Part shown: positions 10,244 to 20,539 of the stretch, in pieces
Numbering within the stretch: position 1 is the stretch's first letter
How the letters are laid out: each line of letters starts with the position of its first letter
From: Enterovibrio sp. JCM 19048
Lineage (GTDB): Bacteria; Pseudomonadota; Gammaproteobacteria; Enterobacterales; Vibrionaceae
Reading direction: 5' to 3'
DNA: 64,000 bases
Assembly: GCA_001310415.1 (NCBI GenBank)
Contig: BAXE01000019.1
Coordinates: 34,069-98,068 of the forward strand
The notes under the pieces: generated by a model
The model's input: the letters and a program-made list of their open reading frames with translations, nothing else
Database searches by the model: none
Told to the model about the DNA's origin: nothing
Program-made: the position numbers and the translations under genes

Positions 10244-11008
10244 TTACTTGCCCGTAAAGGCGGGGCGGCGTTTTTCTATAAATGCGTGCATGCCTTCTTT
10301 TTGGTCTTCGGTGGCAAACAGGCCATGGAAGGCGCGCCTTTCGGCTTTTACGCCGTCGCTCACGGATAAATGTTCTCCGAAGCTTACGCACTCTTTCGCC
10401 AGCAGCACGGCTGGTTTGCTGTACGCGGCGATGATCTGGGCGGCTTCCATGGTTTCTGCCAGCAGCTTTTCATCGGGTATGACACGGGAAACCAGGCCAG
10501 CGCGCTCGGCCTCAATGGCATCAACCATACGTCCCGTCAGGATCATATCCATGGCTTTTGCCTTGCCGACAAGTTTGGTCAGGCGCTGTGTTCCTCCCAT
10601 GCCGGGGATCACGCCGAGTGTCAGTTCAGGTTGTCCAAACAGGGCCGATTCAGCAGCAAAGATAACGTCACACATCATTGCCAACTCGCAGCCTCCGCCC
10701 AAGGCATAGCCGGAGACAGCGGCGATAACAGGCGTGCGGATATTACCCAGCGCTTCCCAGCCTGCAAAGTAGTCACTGGCAGTCATTTCCTGATAACTCA
10801 TGGTCGACATCTCGCTGATGTCTGCCCCGGCAGCGAATACCTTGTCTGAGCCGGTCAGGACAAAACACCCCACTTCCGGATCGGTATCATAGGTTTGAAG
10901 TGCTGCCAGTAAGTCCTCCATCAGCGCAGTGTTCAGGGCATTACGTTTTTCAGGACGGTGCAGGCGCAAAACCACCACCTTGCCGACTTTTTCGATCTTG
11001 ATAGTCAT
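10244..11008 (-). CDS. Enoyl-CoA hydratase/isomerase (crotonase) family protein
   Basis: Crotonase-fold enzyme of 254 residues, intact. It has the oxyanion-hole segments FAAGADI (about 58-64) and AVSGYALGGGCELAM (about 98-112), and the acidic catalytic region FGQPELTLGVIPGMGGTQRL, with both glutamates at the usual hydratase positions. Best matches in memory are FadB-independent enoyl-CoA hydratases (PaaF/EchA type) that hydrate 2-enoyl-CoA. It starts 15 bp after the oxidoreductase gene and is the last gene of an adenylation enzyme/oxidoreductase operon, so its substrate may be specialised and not fatty acid. That last step is inference. Confidence 0.88.
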   Translation of the reverse strand: MTIKIEKVGKVVVLRLHRPEKRNALNTALMEDLLAALQTYDTDPEVGCFVLTGSDKVFAAGADISEMSTMSYQEMTASDYFAGWEALGNIRTPVIAAVSGYALGGGCELAMMCDVIFAAESALFGQPELTLGVIPGMGGTQRLTKLVGKAKAMDMILTGRMVDAIEAERAGLVSRVIPDEKLLAETMEAAQIIAAYSKPAVLLAKECVSFGEHLSVSDGVKAERRAFHGLFATEDQKEGMHAFIEKRRPAFTGK

Positions 11009-11023
11009 GATTTTATCCTCTTG

Positions 11024-12357
11024 TTAGGAATCCCAAATCGCACCAAAGGCGGGGATGCCACGGCTTTCCAGGCCATAGACGACCTGACGGGTTAATTTCT
11101 GGTTGGCAATGCAGATAACCGCTTCTGCCCCGAATGACTGGTAAGCGGCGTATGCCAGTTGAACCATGTCCGGCTTGCCGTTTTCATCGGTATCCCAGAT
11201 AAGGGCATCGGGCTGGGCGGCGAGAATTTCATCCACCAATTCGTCACCATAAGTTTTGCGTGGGCTACGGGTTGACCAAACCAAATGCATAGGGAGTTTT
11301 TTTGCCAGTAAGTGGGGCAGGCAGGGGCCAATACCGCTGCCGGTTGCCACATAAACCACCCGCTTAAAAAGCACCTCGATATTGGCGACCCCGGCGGTAG
11401 GCACGCCTTTAACCCAAAGGTGTGAGGGCTTGTCGTCTATCAGTTTTCCTGTCCAGTCCCCGGCGCGGGAAACGGTCAGCCGGTAGCCGGATTTGTCCGG
11501 CCAGGGCACGTTGGCGAAGTGATGCCATTCCAGCAACGGGGAGCGGCTGATCGACATAGAAGAACCCGCAAACGGGGTCACGCCATAATCGAAAGTAAGC
11601 AAGGCTACGTGGCTCGATGGTGTGGAGATTTTTACCGGCACCCGGCGCAGTCTCAACCAGGGCAGCAGAATGCTGAACGTCATGATGGTGAGCATCCAGA
11701 CTTGCGGTGTTTCAAGCGCCCACTGCCAAAGCGGGATAGCTTGATTGGTACTGGCTGCGAGGGAGAAGGTCTGTACCCAAAACAAGATCAGCACAGACCA
11801 GCCTGCAAAGCGGTGGGTGCGCTCAAAGGCGTTGTGGTACTTGCGGCGGATGTTCGGCATCGCATGCAATCATCACACTGAGCAAGGTGATGGTGCGAGA
11901 GAAGCGCCAAGCGTGACCGACGATACGTCTAGTTTGCCTTGGGTGAGCTGGAAAAACAGCGCCCCGGTATAAAGGGCAAACCACAATGTGCCATTGACGG
12001 CGGTACCGGAATGCAGCCCACCGTGATGGTAAACCTTGCCAAGATGCCAGCGGACGGAAAGCGGCCAGTGAACCGGTGCACGGGTGGCGAGCCAGAACAG
12101 AAAATTAATCACATATTGCTGGCGCACCAGTATCGTGACGAAGAAATTGGCAATCACCATGTTGTTCATGCTTGCAGGTTCAGGTTACCTGCGCTGAACC
12201 AACCGCCTTCAGTCATGCCGTAAACCAGCCAGCCAAGATTGATCGAAGATACTAGGATCACCAGCCGCACATAGTGCTCCAGCGCTGGATTTTTCCAGAT
12301 CCGTTGAAGCAGCGGCTGCTTGGCAGGCAAGGTGGTTTCCATCATTGAGGTGCTCAT
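11024..12357 (-). CDS. Membrane FAD/NAD(P) oxidoreductase, TmpL-C-like (frameshifted)
   Basis: About 444 residues: an N-terminal half with about six hydrophobic helices (LVILVSSINLGWLVYG; ANFFVTILVRQQYVINFLFW; and others) with His residues in the helical region, then a ferredoxin-reductase-like half. This has an FAD-site motif SRSPLLEWHHFANV (about residue 270) and LTVSRAGDWTG, and an NAD(P) loop VYVATGSGIGPCLP (about 336). Start at 12357 overlaps the upstream stop as ATGA, with AAGGAGG seven bases ahead. Frame breaks near 12168, 11895 and 11872. Domain order resembles the C-terminal two thirds of fungal TmpL and ferric-reductase proteins. Electron acceptor unknown. Confidence 0.75.
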
Positions 12358-13970
12358 GCCTGTTCCTCCTTCGAACCATGAAAGAGGTGGTAAGTTTCCA
12401 GCAGCAGGGCTTTGTCCACTTTGCCGCGGTCGGTCAACGGAAATGAAGTCAATGTCATTACCCGCACTGGTACTGCGTAGTAGGCAGGTGATCGGCAACG
12501 TGTTCGATGGCGGTGCGTTCGTCGACGGTTGACGGTGTGACAAACGCTGCAAGGTGATTGTTGTCGACCTTAATAGTGACGGCTTTATCGCAACCGGGAA
12601 GCTGCTCAAGGATAGTGGAAACCGCATCCAGCTCGACCCGGAAGCCTTTCACCTTGACCTGATCATCGGTACGCCCTAAATGTTCCAGCTCGCCAGTTTC
12701 TGTCCAGCGTCCCAAGTCCCGGGTGCGGAACATGGTGTGACCGTCTCCCAGAAAAGGATCTGGGCGGTAACGCGCTTCACTCAAGGTGGCATTGGCAAGG
12801 TACCCCCGGGTGACACAATCGCCGCCTGCCCACATTTCACCGACTTCGCCGATGTTGCACGGGGTCATGTCGTCTCGAAGGATGTAGACGGTGTTGTTGG
12901 GCGTTGGTTTGCCAATCGTCAGTGTGTCACCGGGGCGGAACAGTTTGGCCGTGTTGATGATGGTGGTTTCTGTCGGGCCGCAGGCATTGTAAAAATCGCA
13001 GAACTCACCCCAGGTTTCCGCCAGTGGCAGTGGGCAGGGTTCACCGGCCACCGCAACGGTTTTAACCTCCCGGCACTGTTCGGGGGGATTTGCCCCAGAA
13101 TCGAAGGGGTTGCGATGATCACATCCACATTGCAGGCGGTGTGCTCGATGACTTTCTCGCGGATCACCAGTGTCGCCCCGTGGCAGAGTGCCACGTAGAT
13201 TTCCCAGGCAGACATATCAAAGGCAATGCTGAGCAGTTGTCCGACACGCATGCCCGGTTTAACGCTAAGGTTACCGGGGTGGGTCATCACAATATTGCAG
13301 ACATTTTTGTGGGTTACCTGAACGCCATTGGGGTTACCAGTGGTGCCGGAAGTAAACAGGACGAAACAGCGGTTATCCGGCTTGTGACTCCGTTTACCGC
13401 CTATTGGGGTTTGTTTGAACGTAGCGCTTTTCATCAAGGTATCGAGGGCGATAACGCCCACCTTATCGAAGCTGGGCAGACTGTCTTCGTGCTCTGACAA
13501 GGTGAGGATGACTTTGACATGAGCGACATCGACAATGTGCTCAAGTTGCTGTGCGGGTGCGACACCGGCATGCTGCGGAATGTAGCTGGCTCCAATTTTC
13601 AGGCACGCCAGCATACCGACAACCATGGGGATTGAACGGGTAAGAAACAGCCCGACCGCATCGCCTTCGCGGACATCGTTTTGTTGCAACCAGGTGGCCA
13701 ACCGCTCGGCATTGTCGTTGAGTTCCTGGTAGGAGAGAGAATGGCGGCCATGAACAAGGGCAGTGGCGTTTGGGGTAACACGCGCATAATGTTCGAAGGC
13801 TGATGGAGTGTACGAAAGTCCGGCGCCTCACTGGGGCCAGTGCCAAAAGCCATAAACTTTAGTTTGTCGCGGGTACTGAGAAAACCCAGTCGCTCTGCTT
13901 TGATAACGAGATTGTTTTTGCTAGCCAGCAATGGTGCAGCATAACCATCTGTACTGATGAGTGCCGTCAT
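12354..13970 (-). CDS. Stand-alone NRPS-like adenylation enzyme (frameshifted)
   Basis: AMP-forming adenylation enzyme of about 538 residues with NRPS-type core motifs: A3 LFTSGTTGNPNGVQVTH (about 205), A4 FDMSAWEI, A5 NACGPTETT (about 328), A7 RTRDLGRW, A8 GRTDDQVKVKGFRVEL (about 435), A10 LTDRGKVDK. Asp in FDMSAW and the A10 Lys are the residues that hold an alpha-amino acid in NRPS A-domains. No carrier or condensation domain is present. Frame breaks near 13800, 13088 and 12485. GGGAG lies before the ATG at 13970. It is the first gene of an operon with the membrane oxidoreductase (ATGA overlap) and crotonase. Substrate unknown. Confidence 0.82.
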
Positions 13971-14109
13971 GTTTTTCTCCCTAATTGCGTTTCCTAGTGC
14001 TCCAACCCATGAGGAGCTGCAATAGAGAAAAATTAACTGACAAATCTCGCGAAATTCTCACAGAGCCTTCGCAAGGACTTCTTAATTCAGAGGAAACGGA
14101 GGAACGTTT

Positions 14110-15107
14110 TTAAAGGCTCTCACCTTTTTCAATCCGGTAACCCAAGTCGATGGTCTGTTCCCAGTCTGGTTCTCCTTTGAGCCGTTTCAGCAGTTGCTCG
14201 GCGGCTGCCTTGCCGATCTCCTCACGTGGGGTAACCACAGTGGCCAGCTTGGGTACCATGCCCGGCTGATATCCAGGCCATGAAATCCGGCAATAGCGAT
14301 ATCCTCAGGCACCCGGATCCCTCGGCGTTGGCACTCGTAGAGCGCGCCGATGGCCAAGTCATCGTTGGTGCAGAACACGCCATCAGCGTCGGGATACTCC
14401 GAGAGCAGCTTGCTTAACAGTGTTGCCCCTAAAGTGAATGAGGAGGCTTCTTCGGTCTGGAGGGTGATCGGGGTTTGGCCGTGGCGTTGCAACGCTTGTT
14501 TGTAACCGGCCATTTTCAGGAGCGTTCGCTCATCCATCCGGGCAGCAAAATAGGCGATGTGCTGGCAGCCGCTCTCGAGCATAACAGTAGTCATCGCATC
14601 GGCAGCGGCTGTGTTGTCAAATCCGACCGACTGTTCCACGCAAGGGGAGACGGAGTCCATGATCTCGATGACAGGGATCGAGCGGTTTCCAGCATCTTGC
14701 GCGATTTATCGGTGTGGGTGGTCTGGGACAGAATGATGGCATCGACGTTGTAGGACAGCAGCGATGCGATGCTTTGTTCTTCCAGTTCTGCACTGTAGCC
14801 ATAGTGCGCGATCATAGTCTGGTAGCCCGCAGGCGTGGTGACGGATTCGATACCGCGGATAACTTCCGCAAAGACCTGGTTGGTCAACGAAGGCACCAAA
14901 ACGCCAATGGCGTTGCTTTTGGCGTTGGAGAGAATGTCCGGTGCGCGGTTGGATATAGCCCAGTTCTTCCAGAGCGTCGGCAATTTTCTGCTGCAGTGCG
15001 CCTGAGACCTGCGAAGGGTCACGTAGAAAGCGGCTAACCGTCATTTTGGTGACACCAACGCGGTCGGCGACATCCTGAAGTGTGGGTCTTTTCTTTTTAT
15101 TCGTCAT
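14110..15107 (-). CDS. gntR: Gluconate utilisation repressor (frameshifted)
   Basis: LacI-family repressor of the gluconate regulon, about 332 residues. The N-terminal helix-turn-helix LQDVADRVGVTKMTVSRFLR and the hinge/effector region NRAPDILSNAKSNAIGVLVPSLTNQ (here in two parts, with only the second in frame) follow E. coli GntR very closely, and VEQSVGFDN, MDERTLLKMAGYKQAL and GVFCTNDDLAIGALYECQRRG match the effector domain. Frame breaks near 14955, 14682 and 14272. It lies just past the 3' end of gnd on the same strand. Two perfect GntR-type palindromes at 20279-20313 upstream of the TRAP operon are its likely targets. Confidence 0.92.
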
Positions 15108-15192
15108 TCCAGCATTCTGATCTTGTTAACACCATTCCTTGTGCGAGTTTATGTTACACCCTCGCGTCACGCTGGGATACCGGCGGAGTGTT

Positions 15193-15214
15193 GGCGTCCC
15201 ACTAGGGAGACGCC
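15193..15214 (-). terminator. Hairpin after gnd
   Basis: Bulged stem of GGCGTC/GACGCC plus CCC/GGG nine bases past the gnd stop. No T-run follows, so this is a weak or Rho-assisted end of the gluconate operon. Confidence 0.4.
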
Positions 15215-15222
15215 TTAATCAT

Positions 15223-16704
15223 TTACACCGGGGTTTCACGCCGCACTGGATCGTGCCATGTCAGATGGAAGGTGCGGTTTTCATCGCAATCAACCCGTGC
15301 ATAGGTGTGCGAGCCAAAATAGTCCCGCTGCGCTTGCAGTAAATTGGCCGGTAAGGTTTCAGTGCGCAACGCATCGACATAGCTCAGTGCCGAACTGATG
15401 CCGGGAAGGGGAACACCGGCCAGCGCACCGTTGGCGACTGTCTGGCGCCAGCCGACACTTTTTTGCGCCAGCATGTCGGCAAGCGGCTCTGCGAAAAGTA
15501 AATGGCGAAGGCTTGGCGCAGCCACAAACGCCTGGGCGATTTGGTGCAAAATGCCCGCGCGGATAATGCAACCTGCCCGCCAGATACGGGCAACTTTCGC
15601 CAGATCCAGTTGCCAGCCTGATGGTCAGATTTTACCTTCATCAGGGCAAACCCCTGTGCGTAAACCGCGATTTTTGCGCACACCAGCGCCTCTTCAATCC
15701 CATTCAGTATGGCGCTTTTGTCGCGTATATCGATAGCCACTGTAGCCAGTTTGATCGTTCGGCTCGCTTCTACACGCAGCCCTTTTTGCGCACTTTGGGC
15801 GCGGGCAAACACTGCCTGGGCAATGGTTGGTGCGGGTTCGCCTTCCTGCAAACTATTTACCGCTGTCCAAAGCCCGGTGCCTTTTTGCCCGGCTTTATCG
15901 AGTACAACCTGAACGAAAGGCTGACCGGTGACGGGATCGGCGGTTTTCAGAATATCGGCGCTGATCTCCATCAGGTAACTGTTGAGTGCGCCCTGATTCC
16001 AGCGTTCAAACACGGTGCCGATTTCATCCGGGGTCATACCAAGAAGGTCGGTCATCAGCTGATACGCTTCGCAAATCAGCTGCATATCTGCGTATTCAAT
16101 GCCGTTGTGCACCATCTTCACATAATGACCGGCACCCGCTTGACCAAGATAGGCGGCGCAAGGTTCACCGGCGTGGAACGGAGCGACGGGTTGGCCATTG
16201 GGGTCGACTTTGGCCGCGATGGCTTCCCACATGGCTTAATCGCGCTCCATGCGGCTTTATCCCCGCTCGCCATCAATGCAGGACCATGACGGGCGCCATC
16301 TTCACCGCCGGATACCGCCGTGCTGAAAAAACGAAGACGTCCTTGATACTGTTTCTCGCGGCGCTCGCTGTCAGTCCACAAACTGTTGCCGGTATCCACC
16401 ACGATGTCGTCAGGTTCAAGACCTGCGTCAAGTAACGACTGGATGGCGATATCGACTGCATTACCAGCCGGAACAGACAACACCAGAATTCGCGGTGTGC
16501 TTAATGACCCAGCAATGCCTTTAAATCCTCAGCGTCAAAATAGACACCGCGATCAATCAGGGCGGCTTCATTGGCTGCACGCCCGCGGTTGACAGGGTTA
16601 AGATCGTAGCCTGAAACAGCAAAGCCATGATCAAGCAGATTGAGCGCCAGGCTTTTTCCCATCACGCCAAGACCGACCAATGCGATATCACTTTTGGTCA
16701 TCAT
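15223..16704 (-). CDS. gnd: 6-phosphogluconate dehydrogenase, decarboxylating (frameshifted)
   Basis: Oxidises 6-phosphogluconate to ribulose 5-phosphate and CO2 with NADP+. About 494 residues rebuilt over four frames. Visible parts: Rossmann start IALVGLGVMGKSLALNLLDHG, substrate motif STAVSGGEDGARHGPALM, catalytic Lys/Asn helix GAGHYVKMVHNGIEYADMQL, and the tail FGSHTYARVD. Breaks near 16507, 16233 and 15605. The start at 16704 lies inside gntK (17-bp overlap), so the two are translationally coupled. The role is to push gluconate 6-phosphate made by GntK into the pentose phosphate pathway. Confidence 0.93.
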
Positions 16705-17195
16705 GGGCTCCTTTCAGCGCGCTGAGGATTTGCGCTACCACATCGTCAGCCTCTTTAGCGATATCGATGTATATCGCTTCCTCAGGGGTTGGTTCAACCA
16801 AGTATCAAACTGGCTGATCAGCATTTTTTCACCGCTGAAATAGTGGTTGGTGCGTTTTTTATGCCGCGACCAAATGGTGTCAAAATCCCCTTTAAGGTAA
16901 ACGATGGTCATCCCGTCGTTATTGCTGCGCAAGATGTCGCGGTATTCAGGTTTTAGCGCCGAGCAGGCGACGACCAGATCGGTATGCTGCCGGAAAGCCC
17001 ATTTAAGGTTCGCAGCCAGCCCTGACGGTCTTGGTCGGTCAGTGGAATGCCCTGACGCATTTTCTTGACGTTCTGCTCAGGGTGATAATCATCGCCATCA
17101 AAAAATGGCATGCCAAGTGCTGTGGCAACCCGATGACCAATCAGGCTTTTCCCTGAGCCTGAAACGCCCATCACTAGAATCTTATTCGTTTTCAT
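16688..17195 (-). CDS. gntK: Gluconokinase (frameshifted)
   Basis: Phosphorylates gluconate to 6-phosphogluconate with ATP. About 170 residues, family-typical. P-loop MGVSGSGKSLIG (about 9-20), FFDGDDYHP substrate region, LTDQDRQGWLRTL, VACSALKPEYRDILR and YLKGDFDTIWSRHKKRTNHYF all match GntK. Breaks near 16990 and 16812; the corrected C-terminus ends DDVVAQILSALKG and stops at 16688, inside gnd. RBS AAAGGATAACAAC precedes the ATG at 17195. It follows the TRAP permease genes and is coupled to gnd, so uptake, phosphorylation and oxidation are in one operon. Confidence 0.92.
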
Positions 17196-17265
17196 TGTGT
17201 TGTTATCCTTTCAACTCCCTGTATCGGGAAGGGGCGCAGGCAGGTTGCGCCTTATTGTCAGAGTG

Positions 17266-18580
17266 CTATTTCCACCACATCGCCAGTTGTGGGAAGACAA
17301 TGGTCAGACCCAGTACAAAAATCTGCAGTGCGATAAATGGCAGGAGTGAGCTGAATATTTCGCCCAGACTGATGTCTTTGGGTGCCACAGATTTGAGGTA
17401 AAACGCCGCAGGGCCAAAGGGTGGTGACAGGAAAGAAACCTGCATGTTGAGGCAGAACACCACACCAAACCAGATAGGGTCATAGCCAAGCTCGGTGATC
17501 ATGGGGACAAAAATGGGCATGGTGAGAAGTGCGACGCTACCCAGTCCAGGAACATACCCAGCACCAGCAAAATCAGCATCATGATCAGCAGGGTGGATAA
17601 TGCGCCGCCGCCACTGAGTGAGAAGATGACGTCGCCGACAAAATCAATTCCGCCCATCAGGTTATAGATGCCGACCAACGCGCTGGCGCCGATACCGATC
17701 CAGATGATCATGCCGCAGGTGCGCATGGTGGCGATGGCACTCTCTTTAAGCATGTTAAAGGTCAGCTCGCCGCGGATGGCGGCACTGATGATAATGCCGA
17801 CAACGCCGAGTGCAGACGCTTCGGTCACCGACGCGATACCGCTGTAGATACTGCCCAGCACCACAGCAACAGACAGCAGTGGGAAGAACAGGGCTTTCAT
17901 ATAGCTGACGTGAGCTTCGCCTTCGGCCTCTTCATCGGAAATATCCGGCGCCAGGGAAGGGTCGAGGTAGCAGCGAATTAGCACATAACCCATGTAGCAA
18001 CCGGCCAGGATCAGCGCAGGGACAAAGGAGGCTTTAAACAGATCGCCAATCGACACGCTGGCGGTCATGCCGTAAATAATCAGGACGATACTCGGTGGCA
18101 GCATGGTGCCAAGGGCGCCGCCGGCACAGGTGGTACCAATTGCCAGTTTTCGGTTGTAGCCAAGGCGTAGCATTTGCGGCAATGCCAGAATACCGAGCAA
18201 CACGGTTTCTCCGCCAATGACGCCGCTCATGGAAGCCAGAACCACGGCAACCAACAAGGTTTGGACAGCCACACCGCCACGAACCCGTTTGCCTATCACA
18301 CGCATAGCGTTAAACAGATCTTTGGCAATGCCGGAGCGGTCGAGGATAGAAGCCATCAGCACGAACATGGGCACGGCTAGAAACACGTAACCGGAAACGA
18401 AACTGAAGGTGCGGCTTGCAATCAGCGGTAAGGCGTTGGGGCCAAACCAGCCGAGCGTGAAAAACAGGCAACAAAGCCGGTGACAAATGCCAGTTGCATG
18501 CCGGTAAGCAGCAGGCCGATCATCATGACCAGCATCAGGATGCTGCCCCAGCCTAACCCTATTGAGGATAATTCAAACAT
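17266..18580 (-). CDS. TRAP transporter large permease, DctM-like (frameshifted)
   Basis: Large membrane subunit of a tripartite ATP-independent transporter, about 438 residues and 12 helices. Diagnostic DctM segments are VFLAVPMFVLMASILDRSG, GALGTMLPPSIVLIIYGM and SFLSPPFGPAAFYLKSVAP. Breaks near 18466 and 17540. Start at 18580 overlaps the small-subunit stop (ATGTTTGA). Placement with gntK, gnd and gntR, and GntR operators upstream of the operon, point to gluconate or a related sugar acid. Driven by a sodium or proton gradient as for the family. Confidence 0.88.
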
Positions 18581-19128
18581 CTTGCGACTTCCTTAAACGG
18601 CTGATGTCTTCAATGAGGTGCAGGATCATCTGCAGCACCAGAATGCACAGTGCGACGAAAATCATGCCTTTCAGCAAGGCGGGGTAAGGGGCGTTGAGCA
18701 CGGAGCCAGAGGTTTCAAGGCGTAAATCGCCCCAAGGGGCAAACCAAGACTCTTCCATGGTGAAGTAAGCGGCGTATGCAACATCCCCGAAAAGGCGAGG
18801 CCAAAAAAGTGGTGTACCAGATTGAGGTATAAACGGCTTTTGGGCGACACGGCATCATAAAGCAACACTACGCGAACATGCTTATTGGTGGCAAAGGCGT
18901 AGAGGCCACCGAAGATAAACAGGGTTCCGCCGATGAAGGAGGCGGTTTCATGCACCAGATGGTTGGGGCATTAAACGCGTAGCGCATCACGACTTCATAA
19001 AAGGAGATCAAGGCGGTGGCGATAAACATCAAGCTCAAGACGTTACCCAGGCGGACGATCGCCACATCAAGCCAATTGCGCGGCGCATCGTCACTGTTGT
19101 GGGGTGTCGGAGACGGATTAATTTGCAT
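18573..19128 (-). CDS. TRAP transporter small permease, DctQ-like (frameshifted)
   Basis: Four-helix small subunit of the same TRAP transporter, about 185 residues. N-terminal amphipathic start NWLDVAIVRLGNVLSLMFIA, FYEVVMRYAFNAPTIW (a DctQ hallmark), the middle segment HETASFIGGTLFIFGGLYA and the final helix MIFVALCILVLQMILHLIEDI are visible in three frames. Breaks near 18957 and 18786. Its stop overlaps the large-subunit start. It follows the binding-protein gene after 56 bp. Confidence 0.85.
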
Positions 19129-19184
19129 AGTAGTTCGTCCTGGTTGGGGAGGGCTATTCCCCTCCCCGGAAACGAAAGAGAGGA

Positions 19185-20199
19185 TTAAAGCAAGCCGTTG
19201 CTGGTCAGGAAGGTCGTCACGGAGTCGTACACTTTCTGCGCATTTGGCGAGCGCTCAGCAAATACCTGCCATTGTGTTTTGGCAATCTCGCGGAATTTCT
19301 TACGCTCGTCGCTAGACCAGTCGTGAATGGTGATCTCAGGGTTCGCTTGCGCTTCAGCAACAGCGGCTTGGTCTGCGATTTTAAGCTGGGTGGTGATGTC
19401 ATAAGAGAAATCACGGACGGAAGTTTTCAGGATCTCCTGTAGATCAGCGGGCATGGCATCCCATTTTTCTGAGAGATGGAGATGTCAATCAGCGGCAGTG
19501 AGTGGAAACCAGGTTGCACCGGGTGGGTGGCGATGTCGTTCATGCCCGCTTTTTGATTGGTGGAAAACACCGTGTAGTCAGCGGCATCGATAACGCCTTT
19601 GCTCAGGCCGGTAAACACTTCTGAGCCTGGCAGGTTAACCGGGGTGGCACCTGCCGCCGCGAATACTTGCTGAACCAAGCCTTCCGGGGCACGCAGCTTC
19701 AGGCCTTTTAGATCATCAACACCATTCAATGGTTTTTTGAAACGAATGACTCGACGCCAGTGGTCGATGCACCAATGAAATGCACACCGTATGGCGCATA
19801 AAGCTCGGTCATCAGTTCATTGCCGCCGCCGTAGTTCATGTATTGCAGCAGTTGTGTGGTATCAGACCAGGCCCCCACCATGTTGCCAATCAGGCCAAAC
19901 GCAGGATCTTTGCCAGAGAAATAACCCGTGGCGGTGACATGACCGTCAATCACGCCTAATTTGATCGCATCTAGGGTTTCAGTATGCTTAACCACAGAGC
20001 CAACCGGCAGCAGATGGATTTCGATGCGGCCGTTAGACATTTTTTCAACACGTTCAGCCCAGTCTTCCTGCAGTTGGTAATTAAGGTCGCCCGATGGGTC
20101 AGACGATTGAATTTTCAGCGTGAAATCGGCAGCAAGTGCAGAGGTAGAAAGCAGTCCTGTTACAGTGGCAGCCAGCATGGCTTTTTTTAACATCTTCAT
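19185..20199 (-). CDS. TRAP substrate-binding protein, DctP-like (frameshifted)
   Basis: Periplasmic solute receptor of the gluconate-linked TRAP transporter, about 338 residues. Signal peptide ends near TSALAA before DFTLKIQSSD. It has the DctP markers WAERVEKMSNGRIEIHLLP, GVIDGHVTATGYF, LKGLKLRAPEGL and the AADYTVF ligand region. Breaks near 19737 and 19475. AAGGA lies nine bases before the ATG at 20199. First gene of the operon; twin GntR palindromes lie 80-114 bp upstream, so it should be derepressed by gluconate. Confidence 0.9.
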
Positions 20200-20278
20200 T
20201 TTAGAGGTATCCTTATAGGTTCCACGTTATTGCTTTTTCGCGTTACTGATGTTTCTCGTTTAATCGCTCGGCATACTT

Positions 20279-20290
20279 GTTACCGGTAAC
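20279..20290. promoter_or_regulatory. GntR operator 1
   Basis: Perfect palindrome GTTACCGGTAAC, the core of the E. coli GntR operator, upstream of the TRAP/gntK/gnd operon start at 20199. Its centre is 23 bp from the second copy. Confidence 0.88.
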
Positions 20291-20301
20291 GTTGCAATAT
20301 T

Positions 20302-20313
20302 GTTACCGGTAAC
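20302..20313. promoter_or_regulatory. GntR operator 2
   Basis: Second perfect GTTACCGGTAAC copy. Spacing of 23 bp, about two helical turns, places both repressor dimers on nearly the same DNA face, fitting cooperative binding. Confidence 0.88.
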
Positions 20314-20463
20314 GCGGAACTAATTCCTAGAGCTAAATCACATATTCCTCATTTGTTAACGCAATGTTCTATGTTTGTGTGAAATGCAGTGCTCTGCCTT
20401 TTGATAAGAAAGGCGAACAATTAGTCTGGGGAATGCTTGGATTTGTTGCAGAACGAACGTCCA

Positions 20464-20489
20464 GAAAATGGCCCGCAAGGGCCATTTTC
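20464..20489 (-). terminator. Terminator after nhaC-like gene
   Basis: Perfect 11-bp stem GAAAATGGCCC/GGGCCATTTTC with loop GCAA, about 50 bp after the antiporter stop. The A/T-rich stem base supplies the U-tract in both directions. Confidence 0.8.
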
Positions 20490-20539
20490 AATGAGCTAGC
20501 GTGAAGTCGTGAGATTTGCGGGATGGAGATCAGTCGTCG

